From NCBI RefSeq assembly GCF_019468565.1, contig NZ_CP080521.1, positions 7,378,001 to 7,442,000 on the forward strand: DNA of 64,000 nucleotides, in the 5' to 3' direction. Shown here piece by piece: positions 1 to 7,821 of this stretch. The first letter of the stretch is position 1. Each line of letters starts with the position of its first letter. The notes beneath the pieces were generated by a model. It was given only the letters and a program-made list of their open reading frames with translations. It did no database searches and was not told where the DNA came from. Position numbers and translations under genes: made by a program. Source of the DNA: Pseudonocardia sp. DSM 110487 (GTDB taxonomy: Bacteria > Actinomycetota > Actinomycetes > Mycobacteriales > Pseudonocardiaceae).

Positions 1-1298
1 CGCTCGGCCGCGGAGAGGACAGCCACGTCCCCGGATCCGCCGGTGTCGGCCATGACGAGGCCGGGCGTGATGGCCGCCTCGATGAAGTAGAACTTCACCA
101 GATACCCGAGTACGCCGGCCGCCAGCCCCGCCAGAAGGACGGTGCACACGGTGAGGAGGACGAAGCGGATGTCGCCCAGCGCGTCGATGATGTCCCCGAC
201 GTCCATCACAGCGAGCGACAGCGCGGTCAGCAGCGCGGGCACGAACGCGGTCGCGGCCATGTCACCCCACGCCGCGGCGGAGTCCTCGAGGGACTTGGGG
301 AGCAGGCGGAACACCTTGACGGCCACGGCCAGGAGGGTCGTCCAGGCATAGGGGTGCAGGCCCGGGACGAGGTGACCGAGCATCGTGCCGAGGACGAGGA
401 GGATTCCGGCGATCGCGAGGCCCTGGGCGAGTGCGATGGTGTTCGCGGCCGTGACGGTCTTGGGGACGCTGAGGTCCTCGGTGTTGCTCTTGATGCGCAG
501 GAGCTTGCCGTTCCCGGTGAACCCGACGAAGAGCGTGCTCCTGCGCTTGCCGATCCCGTTGAGCACGGCAGCGCAGATGATGCAGACGATGTTGGCCACG
601 ACGACCGCAGAGACCAGACTGCCGAGCAGGGCGTCGGGTTGTCCACCGAGCTGGTTCGCGTACATCTGGCTCATGGGCAGCGCGCCGATCGGCAGACCGC
701 CTGCCATGATCGGCGCCGCGATGAAGAGGATCGCGCGGATGAAGCCGAACCCGGTCACGGCTCCCAGTGCCCCGATGGCTGCGAAGACGACGAGGACCGT
801 TCCGACGACGGGCACCGCGTAGCGCACACCGGCGTTGATCAGCAGCTTGCGCGGCATGCCGAGGATCGCGCCCGCGATGACGGCGATGATGACGAAGTCC
901 AGGAAGCCCTGGTCGTCGGCGAACGCCTGCACGGTGGTGGTGAGGGATTCGGGGATCAGGCCCAGGTAGGCCAGGATCGCCGGCGCGAAGACACAGAGGA
1001 TGACCGGGAGACCGAAGTCGCGGAGTACCGGAACGGAGTTCGCGATCCACATCAGGAACCAGCCCATCGTCATGGTGACGGCGAAGCCGGTGAGCATCCC
1101 GGGCTCGAGGGTGCCGGTGAGAGACGCCGCGACGACCGCGGCCAGTAGGGCCGCGAAGATCCAGATCGGCATCCCGCCGATGAGCCGCAGGTCCGGGCGC
1201 GACCCTCGGGTGCCGCCCGTACCGGTGGCCGGTTCTGGCTCGGTGGAGGTGCCCGGCTCGCTGTCCCCTGCGCGGGGCAGTGTCGGATTGGACATCAT
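1..1298 (-). CDS. 2-hydroxycarboxylate (CitS/CitP/MaeN-type) transporter, 3' end outside window
   Basis: Probable secondary transporter of the 2HCT family, which moves citrate, malate, lactate or related 2-hydroxy acids across the cytoplasmic membrane with Na+ or H+. About 432 residues are visible; the C-terminus lies beyond position 1. It starts at ATG 1298 behind GGAG (ATGATG, so the second ATG is possible). After a polar N-terminus of about 35 residues come many hydrophobic segments and the re-entrant-loop signature GGSGDVAVLSAAE near the visible end, with an earlier GGLPIGALPMSQ loop, both typical of CitS-like proteins. It lies just downstream of the RraA/LeuCD genes on the same strand, so it probably imports their substrate. 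The exact substrate cannot be read from the sequence. Confidence 0.85.
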   Translation of the reverse strand, partial: MMSNPTLPRAGDSEPGTSTEPEPATGTGGTRGSRPDLRLIGGMPIWIFAALLAAVVAASLTGTLEPGMLTGFAVTMTMGWFLMWIANSVPVLRDFGLPVILCVFAPAILAYLGLIPESLTTTVQAFADDQGFLDFVIIAVIAGAILGMPRKLLINAGVRYAVPVVGTVLVVFAAIGALGAVTGFGFIRAILFIAAPIMAGGLPIGALPMSQMYANQLGGQPDALLGSLVSAVVVANIVCIICAAVLNGIGKRRSTLFVGFTGNGKLLRIKSNTEDLSVPKTVTAANTIALAQGLAIAGILLVLGTMLGHLVPGLHPYAWTTLLAVAVKVFRLLPKSLEDSAAAWGDMAATAFVPALLTALSLAVMDVGDIIDALGDIRFVLLTVCTVLLAGLAAGVLGYLVKFYFIEAAITPGLVMADTGGSGDVAVLSAAE

Positions 1299-1359
1299 TG
1301 TCTCCGTGGTGGGTGTGGGGTCGCTGCCTTCGGGCGGGCCGCATGGATGTGGCGGCCGG

Positions 1360-2133
1360 TCAGTCCGGGACTCGAGGCACCTTCGTGCGCGTCACGAGGT
1401 CCTCGATGTCCGTGCTCGTGCGGATGGCCTCGACGAGCACGTCCTCGGCTGCCTGAGCGCTGGTGGCCGAGGCGACGACCGCCGGGAAGTCTTCGAAAGG
1501 GACCAGGCAGATCCCGTCGTCGTCGGCGATCACGTAGTCGCCCGGACACACCGTCGCCCCGGCAATCGTGACCATGTCGTTCAGTGCCACCGCGTCGACC
1601 CGGTGACGAGCTGCCCGCGGGCTGCGGCTGGTGCTGTAGACCGGCAGGGCGACCTCGGTGATCGTGTCGGAGTCGCGGATGGCGCCGTCGACCACACAGC
1701 CGGCCAGCCCAGCCTTCGCCGCCCACAAGGCCGAGAGACCGCCGAGGACCGCCCAGTCGCGGTTGCCGCTGCAGTCGAAGACGGCGACATCACCGGGGCG
1801 GGCGAGCCCGTAGAGGTCGCGATCTCCTACGGCGAGGTGTCGACGTGCCGAACGGATCACGGTGGGATCGGCGGTGGCCCGGACGTAGCGGAGGGTGACT
1901 GCCGGTCCGCAGAGGCGTTGCCCCGGGGCGACGGGAGACAGCACGGAGGTACCCAGAACCGTTCCGATTCCGATCTCATCCATCGCATCGGCAACGGCGG
2001 ACGACAGATCGGGCAGCGTCAGGAGCTGCTCGACGAGCGAGCGGTCGTGCCGCGGCACGTCCACGGCGCGGATCCGGTCATGCGGGACACGTCCGGTCAG
2101 CCGTCGGCCGACCGAGTCGGGGATCACGGTCAC
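1360..2133 (-). CDS. RraA-like aldolase/decarboxylase (4-hydroxy-4-methyl-2-oxoglutarate aldolase family)
   Basis: Member of the RraA/HMG-aldolase fold. Characterised relatives cleave 4-hydroxy-4-methyl-2-oxoglutarate or 4-carboxy-4-hydroxy-2-oxoadipate to pyruvate and a second keto acid, and decarboxylate oxaloacetate. The family signature is present: a glycine-rich stretch GGLSALWAAKAGLAG followed by VVDGAIRDSDTI, whose Arg-Asp pair binds substrate and metal. The 257-residue length is slightly above the usual 210-240. The GTG start at 2133 overlaps the leuD-like stop as GTGA, implying translational coupling; GTG 2127 is an alternative. It sits between the LeuD-like gene and the 2HCT transporter in one operon, which favours a catabolic role over the RNase E inhibitor role sometimes given to RraA. 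Confidence 0.85.
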   Translation of the reverse strand: MTVIPDSVGRRLTGRVPHDRIRAVDVPRHDRSLVEQLLTLPDLSSAVADAMDEIGIGTVLGTSVLSPVAPGQRLCGPAVTLRYVRATADPTVIRSARRHLAVGDRDLYGLARPGDVAVFDCSGNRDWAVLGGLSALWAAKAGLAGCVVDGAIRDSDTITEVALPVYSTSRSPRAARHRVDAVALNDMVTIAGATVCPGDYVIADDDGICLVPFEDFPAVVASATSAQAAEDVLVEAIRTSTDIEDLVTRTKVPRVPD

Positions 2134-2735
2134 GACGCCTGCCTCGGGCGGTCGATCCGAGGCAGCGAGCCCCGCCTCCGCGACTCGTAGCCGTCGATCT
2201 GCTCGGCCAGGTTCAGCGTCAGCTGGATCTCGTCCAAACCGTTCATGACCTGCCACCGCCACTCCTCCGGGTACTCGAAGGTGAAGGCGAGCTCCCCCAC
2301 ACTGACCCGCCGCTCGACGAGATCGACCGTGAGCGGCTTCTCGGGCTCGGCCTCCACCTGCGCCCACAGGCTGTCGATCGCCGCCTGCGGAAGCGTGGCC
2401 GCGACGACGCCGTTGTTGGTCGCGTTTCCGCGGAAGATGTCCCCGAAGCGGGGAGAGAAGATCACGCGGAAGCCGTAGTCGACCAGGGCCCAGACCGCCC
2501 ACTCCCGGGACGAGCCGGTTCCGAACTCGGTGCCCGCCACCAGGATCGACGCCCCCTCGTGGGCGGGGTTGTTGAACACGAAGTCCGGGTCCGCGCGCCA
2601 GTCAGACAGCAGCGCGTCGCCGAGGCCGGTCTTCGAGACCCCCCTCACCTGGTGGGCGGGGAAGATCTGGTCGGTGTCGACGTTGGTCTTGCGAAGCGGC
2701 ATCGCCTTGCCGGTGTGGACGACCAAAGGCTGCAT
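2130..2735 (-). CDS. leuD: LeuD-like small subunit of an isopropylmalate-dehydratase-type enzyme
   Basis: Small swivel-domain subunit of an aconitase-superfamily hydro-lyase, expected to pair with the LeuC-like protein encoded just upstream. It has 201 residues, the normal LeuD length. Visible motifs are NVDTDQIFPAHQ near the N-terminus, GTEFGTGSSREWAVWAL, and the IFSPRFGDIFRGNATNNG substrate-loop region. The start is ATG 2735 with AGAGGAC upstream, 11 bases after the LeuC stop. The 3' end overlaps the RraA gene. In leucine biosynthesis LeuCD isomerises isopropylmalate, but here the pair sits with an aldolase and a hydroxyacid transporter, so a related substrate such as citramalate or another methylmalate is plausible. 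That substrate assignment is inference. Confidence 0.85.
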   Translation of the reverse strand: MQPLVVHTGKAMPLRKTNVDTDQIFPAHQVRGVSKTGLGDALLSDWRADPDFVFNNPAHEGASILVAGTEFGTGSSREWAVWALVDYGFRVIFSPRFGDIFRGNATNNGVVAATLPQAAIDSLWAQVEAEPEKPLTVDLVERRVSVGELAFTFEYPEEWRWQVMNGLDEIQLTLNLAEQIDGYESRRRGSLPRIDRPRQAS

Positions 2736-2746
2736 GTGCAGTCCTC

Positions 2747-4147
2747 TCAGACGGCGTCGAGGTCGCTCGGCTCGGCGAGGCGGCCGAGCACAGCGCTCGC
2801 CGCCGCGACCGCGGGCGAGACGAGGTGTGTCCGCGCTCCGCTGCCTTGGCGGCCCTCGAAGTTGCGGTTGGTGGTGGACGCCGATCGCAGGCCCGGCTCG
2901 ACCTTGTCGAGGAGGCCGATGCACATGGAACATCCGGTGTGGCGCAACTCGACCCCGGCGGCCGCGAAGATGACGTCGAGGCCTTCGTCGACGGCCTGCC
3001 GTCGGACGGCCTCCGAGCCCGGTACGAGATGGACGCGCACGTCGGGATCGACGCGGCGCCCCTTCCACACCTCGGCGGCCGCGCGGAGGTCCTCGATCCG
3101 GCCGTTGGTGCACGAGCCGATGAACGCGACCTGGATCGGCACGGACTTCAGCGGTGTACCGGGCTCGAGATCCATATAGGCCAGCGCCTGCTCGGCGCTA
3201 CGCCGCTCGTCGACGTCGGCGAACTCGGCCGGTGCGGGAACGACCCCGTCCAGGGGGACGCTCTGCGCCGGGTTGGTCCCCCACGACACCCGCGGTGAGA
3301 GCACGGTCGCGTCCAGGCGGACCTCCTTGTCGAAGGCCGCGTCGGGGTCGCTGACGAAGCCGGACCAGTAGTCGACCTCCCGGTCGAAGTCGGCGCCGGC
3401 CGGCACGTACTTCCGCTCGCGCAGATAGGCGAAGGTGACATCGTCCGGTGTGACGAGCGCGGCTCGGGCACCCGCCTCGATGCTCATGTTGCAAAGGGTC
3501 ATCCGCCCCTCCATGGACAGCGCCCGCACCGCCGGGCCGTCGTACTCGATCACGTGGCCCTGACCGCCGGCCGTCCCGATCCGCTCGATGACGGCAAGGG
3601 CGAGGTCCTTCGCGGTCACACCGGGGCAGAGGACGCCGTCGACGGTGATCCGCATGTTCTTCATCCGACGCATCCGCAGGGTCTGCGTCGCCAGCACATG
3701 CTCGACCTGACTGGTACCCACTCCGAACGCCAGCGCACCGAAGGCCCCGTGAGTCGTGGTGTGCGAGTCGCAGCAGATGATCGTCATCCCCGGCTGGGAG
3801 AGCCCCATCTCGGGTCCGATCACGTGCGTGATCCCCCGGCCCGCGTCTCCGAGCTGGAACAGCTCGATGCCGAAGTCGCGGCAGTTGCGCCGCATGTGGG
3901 TCAGTCTCTCGTCCGTGGGCTCCGGCCGCAGGAGCGCGGAAGTCCCGGTGGGCGTCATGTGATCCTCGGTGCCCAGCGTCAGCTCCGGCCGGCGGACCGT
4001 CCTGCCAGCGGAACGCAGCTCGGCGAACGCCTGCGCGGTGTTGGCCTCGTGCAGCAGGTGCAGATCGATGTAGATCAGGTCCGCTCCGGTGTCGGCCGCC
4101 TGCACCACGTGCGCGCCCCAGATCTTGTCCGCTGCGGTCCTGCCCAT
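2747..4147 (-). CDS. leuC: LeuC-like large subunit, 4Fe-4S isopropylmalate-dehydratase-type hydro-lyase
   Basis: Large catalytic subunit (466 residues) of an isopropylmalate/citramalate-type dehydratase in the aconitase superfamily. The three cysteines that bind the 4Fe-4S cluster are visible: Cys346 in GSCTNGRIEDL and Cys406/Cys409 in HTGCSMC. The N-terminal part has the family motifs DLIYIDLHLLHE and CCDSHTTTHGAFGALAFGVG. ATG 4147 is chosen because GGGGCGGAG lies directly upstream and MGRTAADKIW is the usual N-terminus; reading from 4228 would add an atypical 27 residues. It is the first gene of the operon and is divergent from the GntR regulator. A second leuCD set for leucine synthesis presumably lies elsewhere in the genome, which would confirm a catabolic role for this one. 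Confidence 0.87.
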   Translation of the reverse strand: MGRTAADKIWGAHVVQAADTGADLIYIDLHLLHEANTAQAFAELRSAGRTVRRPELTLGTEDHMTPTGTSALLRPEPTDERLTHMRRNCRDFGIELFQLGDAGRGITHVIGPEMGLSQPGMTIICCDSHTTTHGAFGALAFGVGTSQVEHVLATQTLRMRRMKNMRITVDGVLCPGVTAKDLALAVIERIGTAGGQGHVIEYDGPAVRALSMEGRMTLCNMSIEAGARAALVTPDDVTFAYLRERKYVPAGADFDREVDYWSGFVSDPDAAFDKEVRLDATVLSPRVSWGTNPAQSVPLDGVVPAPAEFADVDERRSAEQALAYMDLEPGTPLKSVPIQVAFIGSCTNGRIEDLRAAAEVWKGRRVDPDVRVHLVPGSEAVRRQAVDEGLDVIFAAAGVELRHTGCSMCIGLLDKVEPGLRSASTTNRNFEGRQGSGARTHLVSPAVAAASAVLGRLAEPSDLDAV

Positions 4148-4225
4148 GCTCCGCCCCTTCGAGGAGTCACTCCGGTCGCGTGCGGCATCTCGGCGCAGAC
4201 CGCTCGGCTCATGGCTCGCGTCTGG

Positions 4226-4250
4226 CAAGATCTGGCAGTGATATATCTTG
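4226..4250. promoter_or_regulatory. Inverted repeat, candidate GntR operator between leuC-like gene and regulator
   Basis: CAAGAT and its reverse complement ATCTTG are separated by 13 bases, inside a direct repeat TCTGGCA-AGA-TCTGGCA (4221-4237). It lies in the divergent 203-bp spacer between the LeuC start (4147) and the GntR start (4351), where an autoregulatory operator would be expected. The site is seen directly; binding is inference. Confidence 0.4.
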
Positions 4251-4350
4251 GGTACTTCTTGGGTGTGCGAGGACTATGGCAACCGCCACACTTCGTGTCA
4301 ACCCTCGGCTACCCTTGACCGGCCACTCCGTCTCGACCAGGCAGGATCCC

Positions 4351-5010
4351 GTGAGCGAACAGCAAGAGGCGCGCCTGTCCCTCACCGATCGCGCCTACTC
4401 ACGGCTCAAGGAAGAGATCCTCACCGCCCGCCGACGCCCGGAGTCACTGCTCCTCGAGCACGAACTCGCGGAGGAGTACGGAGTGTCGAAGACGCCCGTG
4501 CGCGAGGCGCTGCGACTCCTCGTCCACGACGGGTGGGTACTCGTCATCCCGCGCAAGGGCTACCTTGTCCGGCCGTTCCGCTTCGACGACGTGCGAGAGA
4601 TCTTCGCCATGCGGCAGATGATCGAACCGGCCCTCGTCGCAGAGGCCGCGAAGCGGAGCACCCCTGATCAGCTCGATGTCCTCGACCGCCACATCGATGC
4701 CCAGGTCGCCGCAATCGGCAATGCCGAAGCAGCCATGGGCGCGGCGGCCGCGTTCCACATGGGGATCGCAAAGCTGGCCGGCAACCGTCGCGCCGAGAAG
4801 ACACTCCAGACCCTGGTCGACGAGGCCAGGCGCATGCATTACCTGGTGCCGTCGCTCGACAGACGGGTCACCAGCAACCAGGAGTTCCGCGACCACCGCG
4901 ACCTCGTCGCGGCCATGCGCCGAATGGACCTGACCCTCGCGCAGGAGATCATGGAGCGGCATTCGCAGGAGTCGATTCGTCAAACCCTCGAGGGCCTGAC
5001 CCAGCTCTGA
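4351..5010 (+). CDS. GntR-family (FadR/FCD subgroup) transcriptional regulator
   Basis: A 219-residue regulator. The N-terminal winged helix-turn-helix runs to about residue 75 (LLEHELAEEYGVSKTPVREALRLL), followed by an all-helical FCD ligand domain with the metal-binding-type pattern FHMGIAKLAGN and a later EFRDHRDLVAAM histidine. FCD-type GntR proteins usually repress organic-acid catabolism and release DNA on binding the acid. GTG 4351 is chosen with GCAGGATCC upstream; reading further upstream gives an atypical extension. It is divergent from the LeuCD/RraA/transporter operon, so it is probably the operon's regulator, with the nearby inverted repeat as a candidate site. Confidence 0.88.
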   Translation: MSEQQEARLSLTDRAYSRLKEEILTARRRPESLLLEHELAEEYGVSKTPVREALRLLVHDGWVLVIPRKGYLVRPFRFDDVREIFAMRQMIEPALVAEAAKRSTPDQLDVLDRHIDAQVAAIGNAEAAMGAAAAFHMGIAKLAGNRRAEKTLQTLVDEARRMHYLVPSLDRRVTSNQEFRDHRDLVAAMRRMDLTLAQEIMERHSQESIRQTLEGLTQL

Positions 5011-5151
5011 CGGGTTGATCGCGGACTCGACCTCGCGGTGGTGTGGCTGTGGCGCGGAGGTGCCGGGCGAAAAGGCACGTCACCCCGGCCTATGTGCCCC
5101 GCTGAACCATTTCGGTAGCCGGCTCGCCTGGAGGATCATCGTGGCGACGTC

Positions 5152-5290
5152 ACACACGCGCCCCCCGCGACGAGACCGTCAAGTGCGGCGGCCAGCGCGT
5201 CGCGGAACGCTGCGACGGCCGAGCTTGACGTCCTCGTAGCCGCGGACGCCGTCGGGCAGCTCAGCGAGTGCCACCACCTCGGCGAGGTTC
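5152..5290 (-). pseudogene. C-terminal scrap resembling indolepyruvate ferredoxin oxidoreductase
   Basis: The minus strand reads LAEVVALAELPDGVRGYEDV and, after a one-frame change, AFRDALAAALDGLVA. The LPD-x-VRGYE-x-K block followed by a short helical tail is how 2-oxoacid (indolepyruvate) ferredoxin oxidoreductases end. Nothing of the remaining thousand or so residues is present, and the frame is broken in the middle. It is a decayed fragment with no expected function. The family call rests on one short block. Confidence 0.4.
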
Positions 5291-5394
5291 TAACTTCTGG
5301 TGTCGCCGAGCCTGGGTCTCATCCCGGTGCGGTCGAGAATGCGGCGGTCACGAGAGCGGCCGCCAGTCCTTCGCCTTCGAGGACGGAGGGCGAC

Positions 5395-5535
5395 ATGGAC
5401 GAGGATGCGTTCTTCGCAAAATTCACCGAGGAGTCGCGGGCACCTGAGGAATCGCTGCGCCGCATTTACATGTTCGTTGACGGCGCGCCTTGGCTTGGGC
5501 TCACACGCCGGAAGCTCGCCGTCCGGCCCCCTTGA
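5395..5535 (+). CDS. Small hypothetical protein (46 aa)
   Basis: A short reading frame with a strong ribosome site, GGACGGAGGG just upstream of ATG 5395. The product is acidic at the N-terminus (MDEDAFFAKFTEES) and basic at the C-terminus. No family is recognised. Its 3' end overlaps by 35 bases the end of the convergent small gene 5501-5680, so the two cannot both be under ordinary coding constraint there. It lies in a decayed region, so it may itself be a fragment. Confidence 0.35.
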   Translation: MDEDAFFAKFTEESRAPEESLRRIYMFVDGAPWLGLTRRKLAVRPP

Positions 5536-5680
5536 GCGCTTCCGCATCGTCGCCCTCATCCACGGCAAACTCGGAGGCGTCGATCTTCTTCAGCGCAGCA
5601 GCCTGGAGGAGGGCCAGGTCGAGTACCTCGACGTCGAGCTCAACCTCTAGCCTCACACGAACGGATTCTTTGTCGGTCAT
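5501..5680 (-). CDS. Small hypothetical protein (59 aa)
   Basis: Reads MTDKESVRVRLEVELDVEVL and continues with a short helical, acidic segment containing LLQAAALKKIDASEFAVDEG. The pattern of a charged beta strand followed by an alanine-rich helix recalls small actinobacterial hypothetical proteins, but no named family is recognised. ATG 5678-5680 is the chosen start; the upstream ribosome site is weak. It overlaps the end of the convergent small frame at 5395-5535. Confidence 0.4.
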   Translation of the reverse strand: MTDKESVRVRLEVELDVEVLDLALLQAAALKKIDASEFAVDEGDDAEALKGAGRRASGV

Positions 5681-5741
5681 CCGGAGCCCTCTGTCACCCC
5701 TCTCTGCCGTCTGTCGGATCATGACCCAGACAGGAGGGGCG

Positions 5742-6829
5742 CTACCGGCACTCAAGTCGCCCCGCGTGAGCGACCGCAGGACGACTGACCCCCCAAGTCG
5801 TACGACACTTTATTCCGGCGACACGGACCTCCAGCTCGTACGGCAGCCCGGCAGCCCCCAGGATGGTGTCGATCTCCTCGGCCTTCCCAGGCGCAGAGCT
5901 GGTCGGGAACACCCCTCTGATCCGGTCGTGCGGTACGTCACTCAGCTCGCCGAGGGAGAGCTCGACGAATGCCTTCAGCCGCGGGGGGCTCCCGTCCTCC
6001 GACTCGGAACCCCAGCTCAGGGTGGCGTGGACCGTGTCGGCGGGAGTCGGCAGAGCGAGGCGATCGCTGATCGCGACCGTCGTGGTGACCGCCTGCTCAT
6101 GAAGTGGGCCCGCCACCGTGAACGACGTGGTGGTTCCATCCCGCGGGCTGCTCGGTATCGGGCTGGTGCAGACCGACCACCCTATCTCGGTGCGTTCGGG
6201 CAAGCCCAACTCCTTCAGCACGTCGAAGACGGCTACGACCGAGCCGGGCTCGATCCCTCAGACCTCGACCACTCGGTCCCAGTAGGTCGCGTTCCCCGAG
6301 CCGAGCTCGACCGTCGCCGCCGGGTAGCGCGCGGTCAGCTCGGCCCAGGCCCGAACCTCAGCGAGGAGGTCCTCCGCCGGCGGTAGGGCGAGACCGTCCA
6401 GGTCTCCGATGAGATTGGCGGTGGTGCTCAGGCTGAACGCGCCGGCCCTGTGGTGCGCCGTGATGGCGACCATGTTGTAGGAGAACAAGGGGACACGTCG
6501 ACACCGGCGAAGGCGCTCCCCCGCAGACCGTCGATGGTGCGGCGCGCGACCGCAGCAACCTCGTCAGGCCCGGCGGTGGGTTCGAACACCACCACGGCGG
6601 TCGATACGTCTCGGCAGCCGAAGTACGTGATGGCGGATTCACGCACACCGTCGAGCCTGCTGACTGCCGCGTCGAGCCACATCGCGGAGGCACGAGCGGC
6701 GACCTCATCACCCAGACGTTCCGCCGAGCAGCCCCTCTCGTTCACGATCTGCACCCCGATCAGCGCGCCGATCACGACCGGCACCGCAACGACCGCCAGC
6801 ACGATCTTCCACACCCGAGAACGCATCAC
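5742..6829 (-). pseudogene. Membrane-anchored or secreted hypothetical protein, broken by a frameshift and an in-frame stop
   Basis: One gene appears to have been split into three pieces. Piece one starts at ATG 6829 with a transmembrane/signal segment (WKIVLAVVAVPVVIGALIGV) and continues to about 6490. There a C/T run (GTGTCCCCTTG) shifts the frame, and the protein-like sequence resumes as LFSYNMVAITAHHRAGAF to 6258. A TGA follows, and the same frame continues as GIEPGSVVAVFDVLKELGLP to 5742. The whole would be about 360 residues of extracytoplasmic hypothetical protein; no family is recognised. Two independent lesions make a pseudogene likelier than a sequencing error, although each is a single-base event. 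Confidence 0.6.
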
Positions 6830-6888
6830 CGATCCCCCTTCGCACGCCCCTTGTTTCCGACCGCTGTCACCCTTCGACGGTTGGGGTC

Positions 6889-7104
6889 ATGCAAGAGATC
6901 GGTCGAGCAGCGTGCTTCATCCGCACGCCGCACATCCTGCGCAAGCCTGCCGACCCGCGCGGGTACGCCATGATCCCGCGCCGCTGGGCGGTCGAACGAA
7001 CCTTCGCCTCGCTCACCGAGCACCGCCGCCTGACACCGGACTTGAAGCCCAGGAGATCGACTACTTTCGCCTGCGACTACGACTGCGCGATGCTGTACTT
7101 TTAA
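6889..7104 (+). mobile_element. IS5-family transposase C-terminal remnant
   Basis: A 71-residue reading frame contains RGYAMIPRRWAVERTFASL followed by TEHRRLTPDLK, the C-terminal block of IS5-group DDE transposases (x-PRRW-VERTFAWL). The catalytic N-terminal and central parts are missing and no terminal inverted repeats could be paired, so it cannot transpose. It directly precedes the repeat/vsr scar at 7.15 kb, one of several insertion remnants in the 5-9 kb decayed stretch. Confidence 0.65.
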
Positions 7105-7148
7105 ATGTATGGACACTTGCATTGCGCAGGTGTGCCACATCCGGATGA

Positions 7149-7270
7149 TCAATTCCCCCCTCGGACACTAGATCTGGTCTCTGACCAGCGGGTTCTCGCT
7201 GGCTCTACGTGCTCTCGCGCAGTATGCGCTGGTCACAGGCGTGGGGATTCAAGTCCCACTGGGACACGCC
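7149..7270 (+). repeat. Mobile-boundary repeat, copy A (diverged) with inverted repeat
   Basis: Shares TCCCCCCTCGGACAC with four better-conserved copies (21.4, 38.8, 50.0 and 55.3 kb). It is followed by a perfect inverted repeat TGACCAGCG (7192-7200) / CGCTGGTCA (7227-7235), then GTGGGGATTCAAGTCCCACT and GGGACACGCC to 7270. Both C-rich ends look like a tRNA T-arm plus acceptor 3' strand, but no complete tRNA can be folded here. The same three-part arrangement recurs at 38.8 and 55.3 kb. Confidence 0.6.
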
Positions 7271-7540
7271 CGTCCTTGCACAGCCGGGTCTGGAGCAGCT
7301 GCTTCCCGGTGGTTCGGTCGAGCACGAGCTGTTCTATCGCCTCGGTCGCTTCGCCGGGATCTTCGTGTCGGTGTCGCGGTTGCGACGGGCGATGCCACAG
7401 AAATTCAGACGCCACCAGCTGGCGTTGGTGTTGGAAAGATGGCTGCAGTCAGGACAGCTATGCCAGAAGCAGCCATCGACGACCGCCGCGACACGCACGC
7501 CGCGCAGCAAGAAGTGACGCGCCGACGCGATTCGTGACCC
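7233..7540 (-). pseudogene. vsr-like (very short patch repair) endonuclease remnant
   Basis: The minus strand reads VAAVVDGCFWHSCPDCSHLS and NTNASWWRLNFCGIARRNRD, the conserved core of Vsr-type mismatch endonucleases (VFVDGCFWHGCP then RDRDTD). The frame then changes and continues with EAIEQLVLDRTTGKQ and a tail that runs into the boundary repeat at 7241-7270. The N-terminal third (DTxPE-type catalytic region) is absent. At least one frameshift makes it nonfunctional. It is the most degraded of three vsr copies in this window. Confidence 0.65.
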
Positions 7541-7821
7541 GATCAGCGCCCTCGATGTCGCCGAGCTCGGGCGCGGCATCAGCCGACGACGCGCATCATC
7601 GTCACGACCCCACCGGGCGGCTCCGGAACCGCCGCGTCCGCGACGACTGCCGCTGCGTTGGGCGCGGTAGTGGGTCTGTCAGCGGACGGGCTCGACGTCA
7701 TTGCCGAGAGAGCCGAGAACGTAGCCGGCAGATCGTCGTCGTGATGGAGCGCGTTCTGACACGAGCCCACGATGACGACGAACCCGAGACGCCGATCCAC
7801 GCCTTCGCTGTGCCGCCCACA

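Noticed and set aside
7241..7270. Possible tRNA gene suggested by the GATTCAAGTCCCAC-like T-arm
   Set aside because: No D-arm, anticodon arm or 5' acceptor strand could be placed upstream in any of the three copies; only a tRNA-like 3' end is present.
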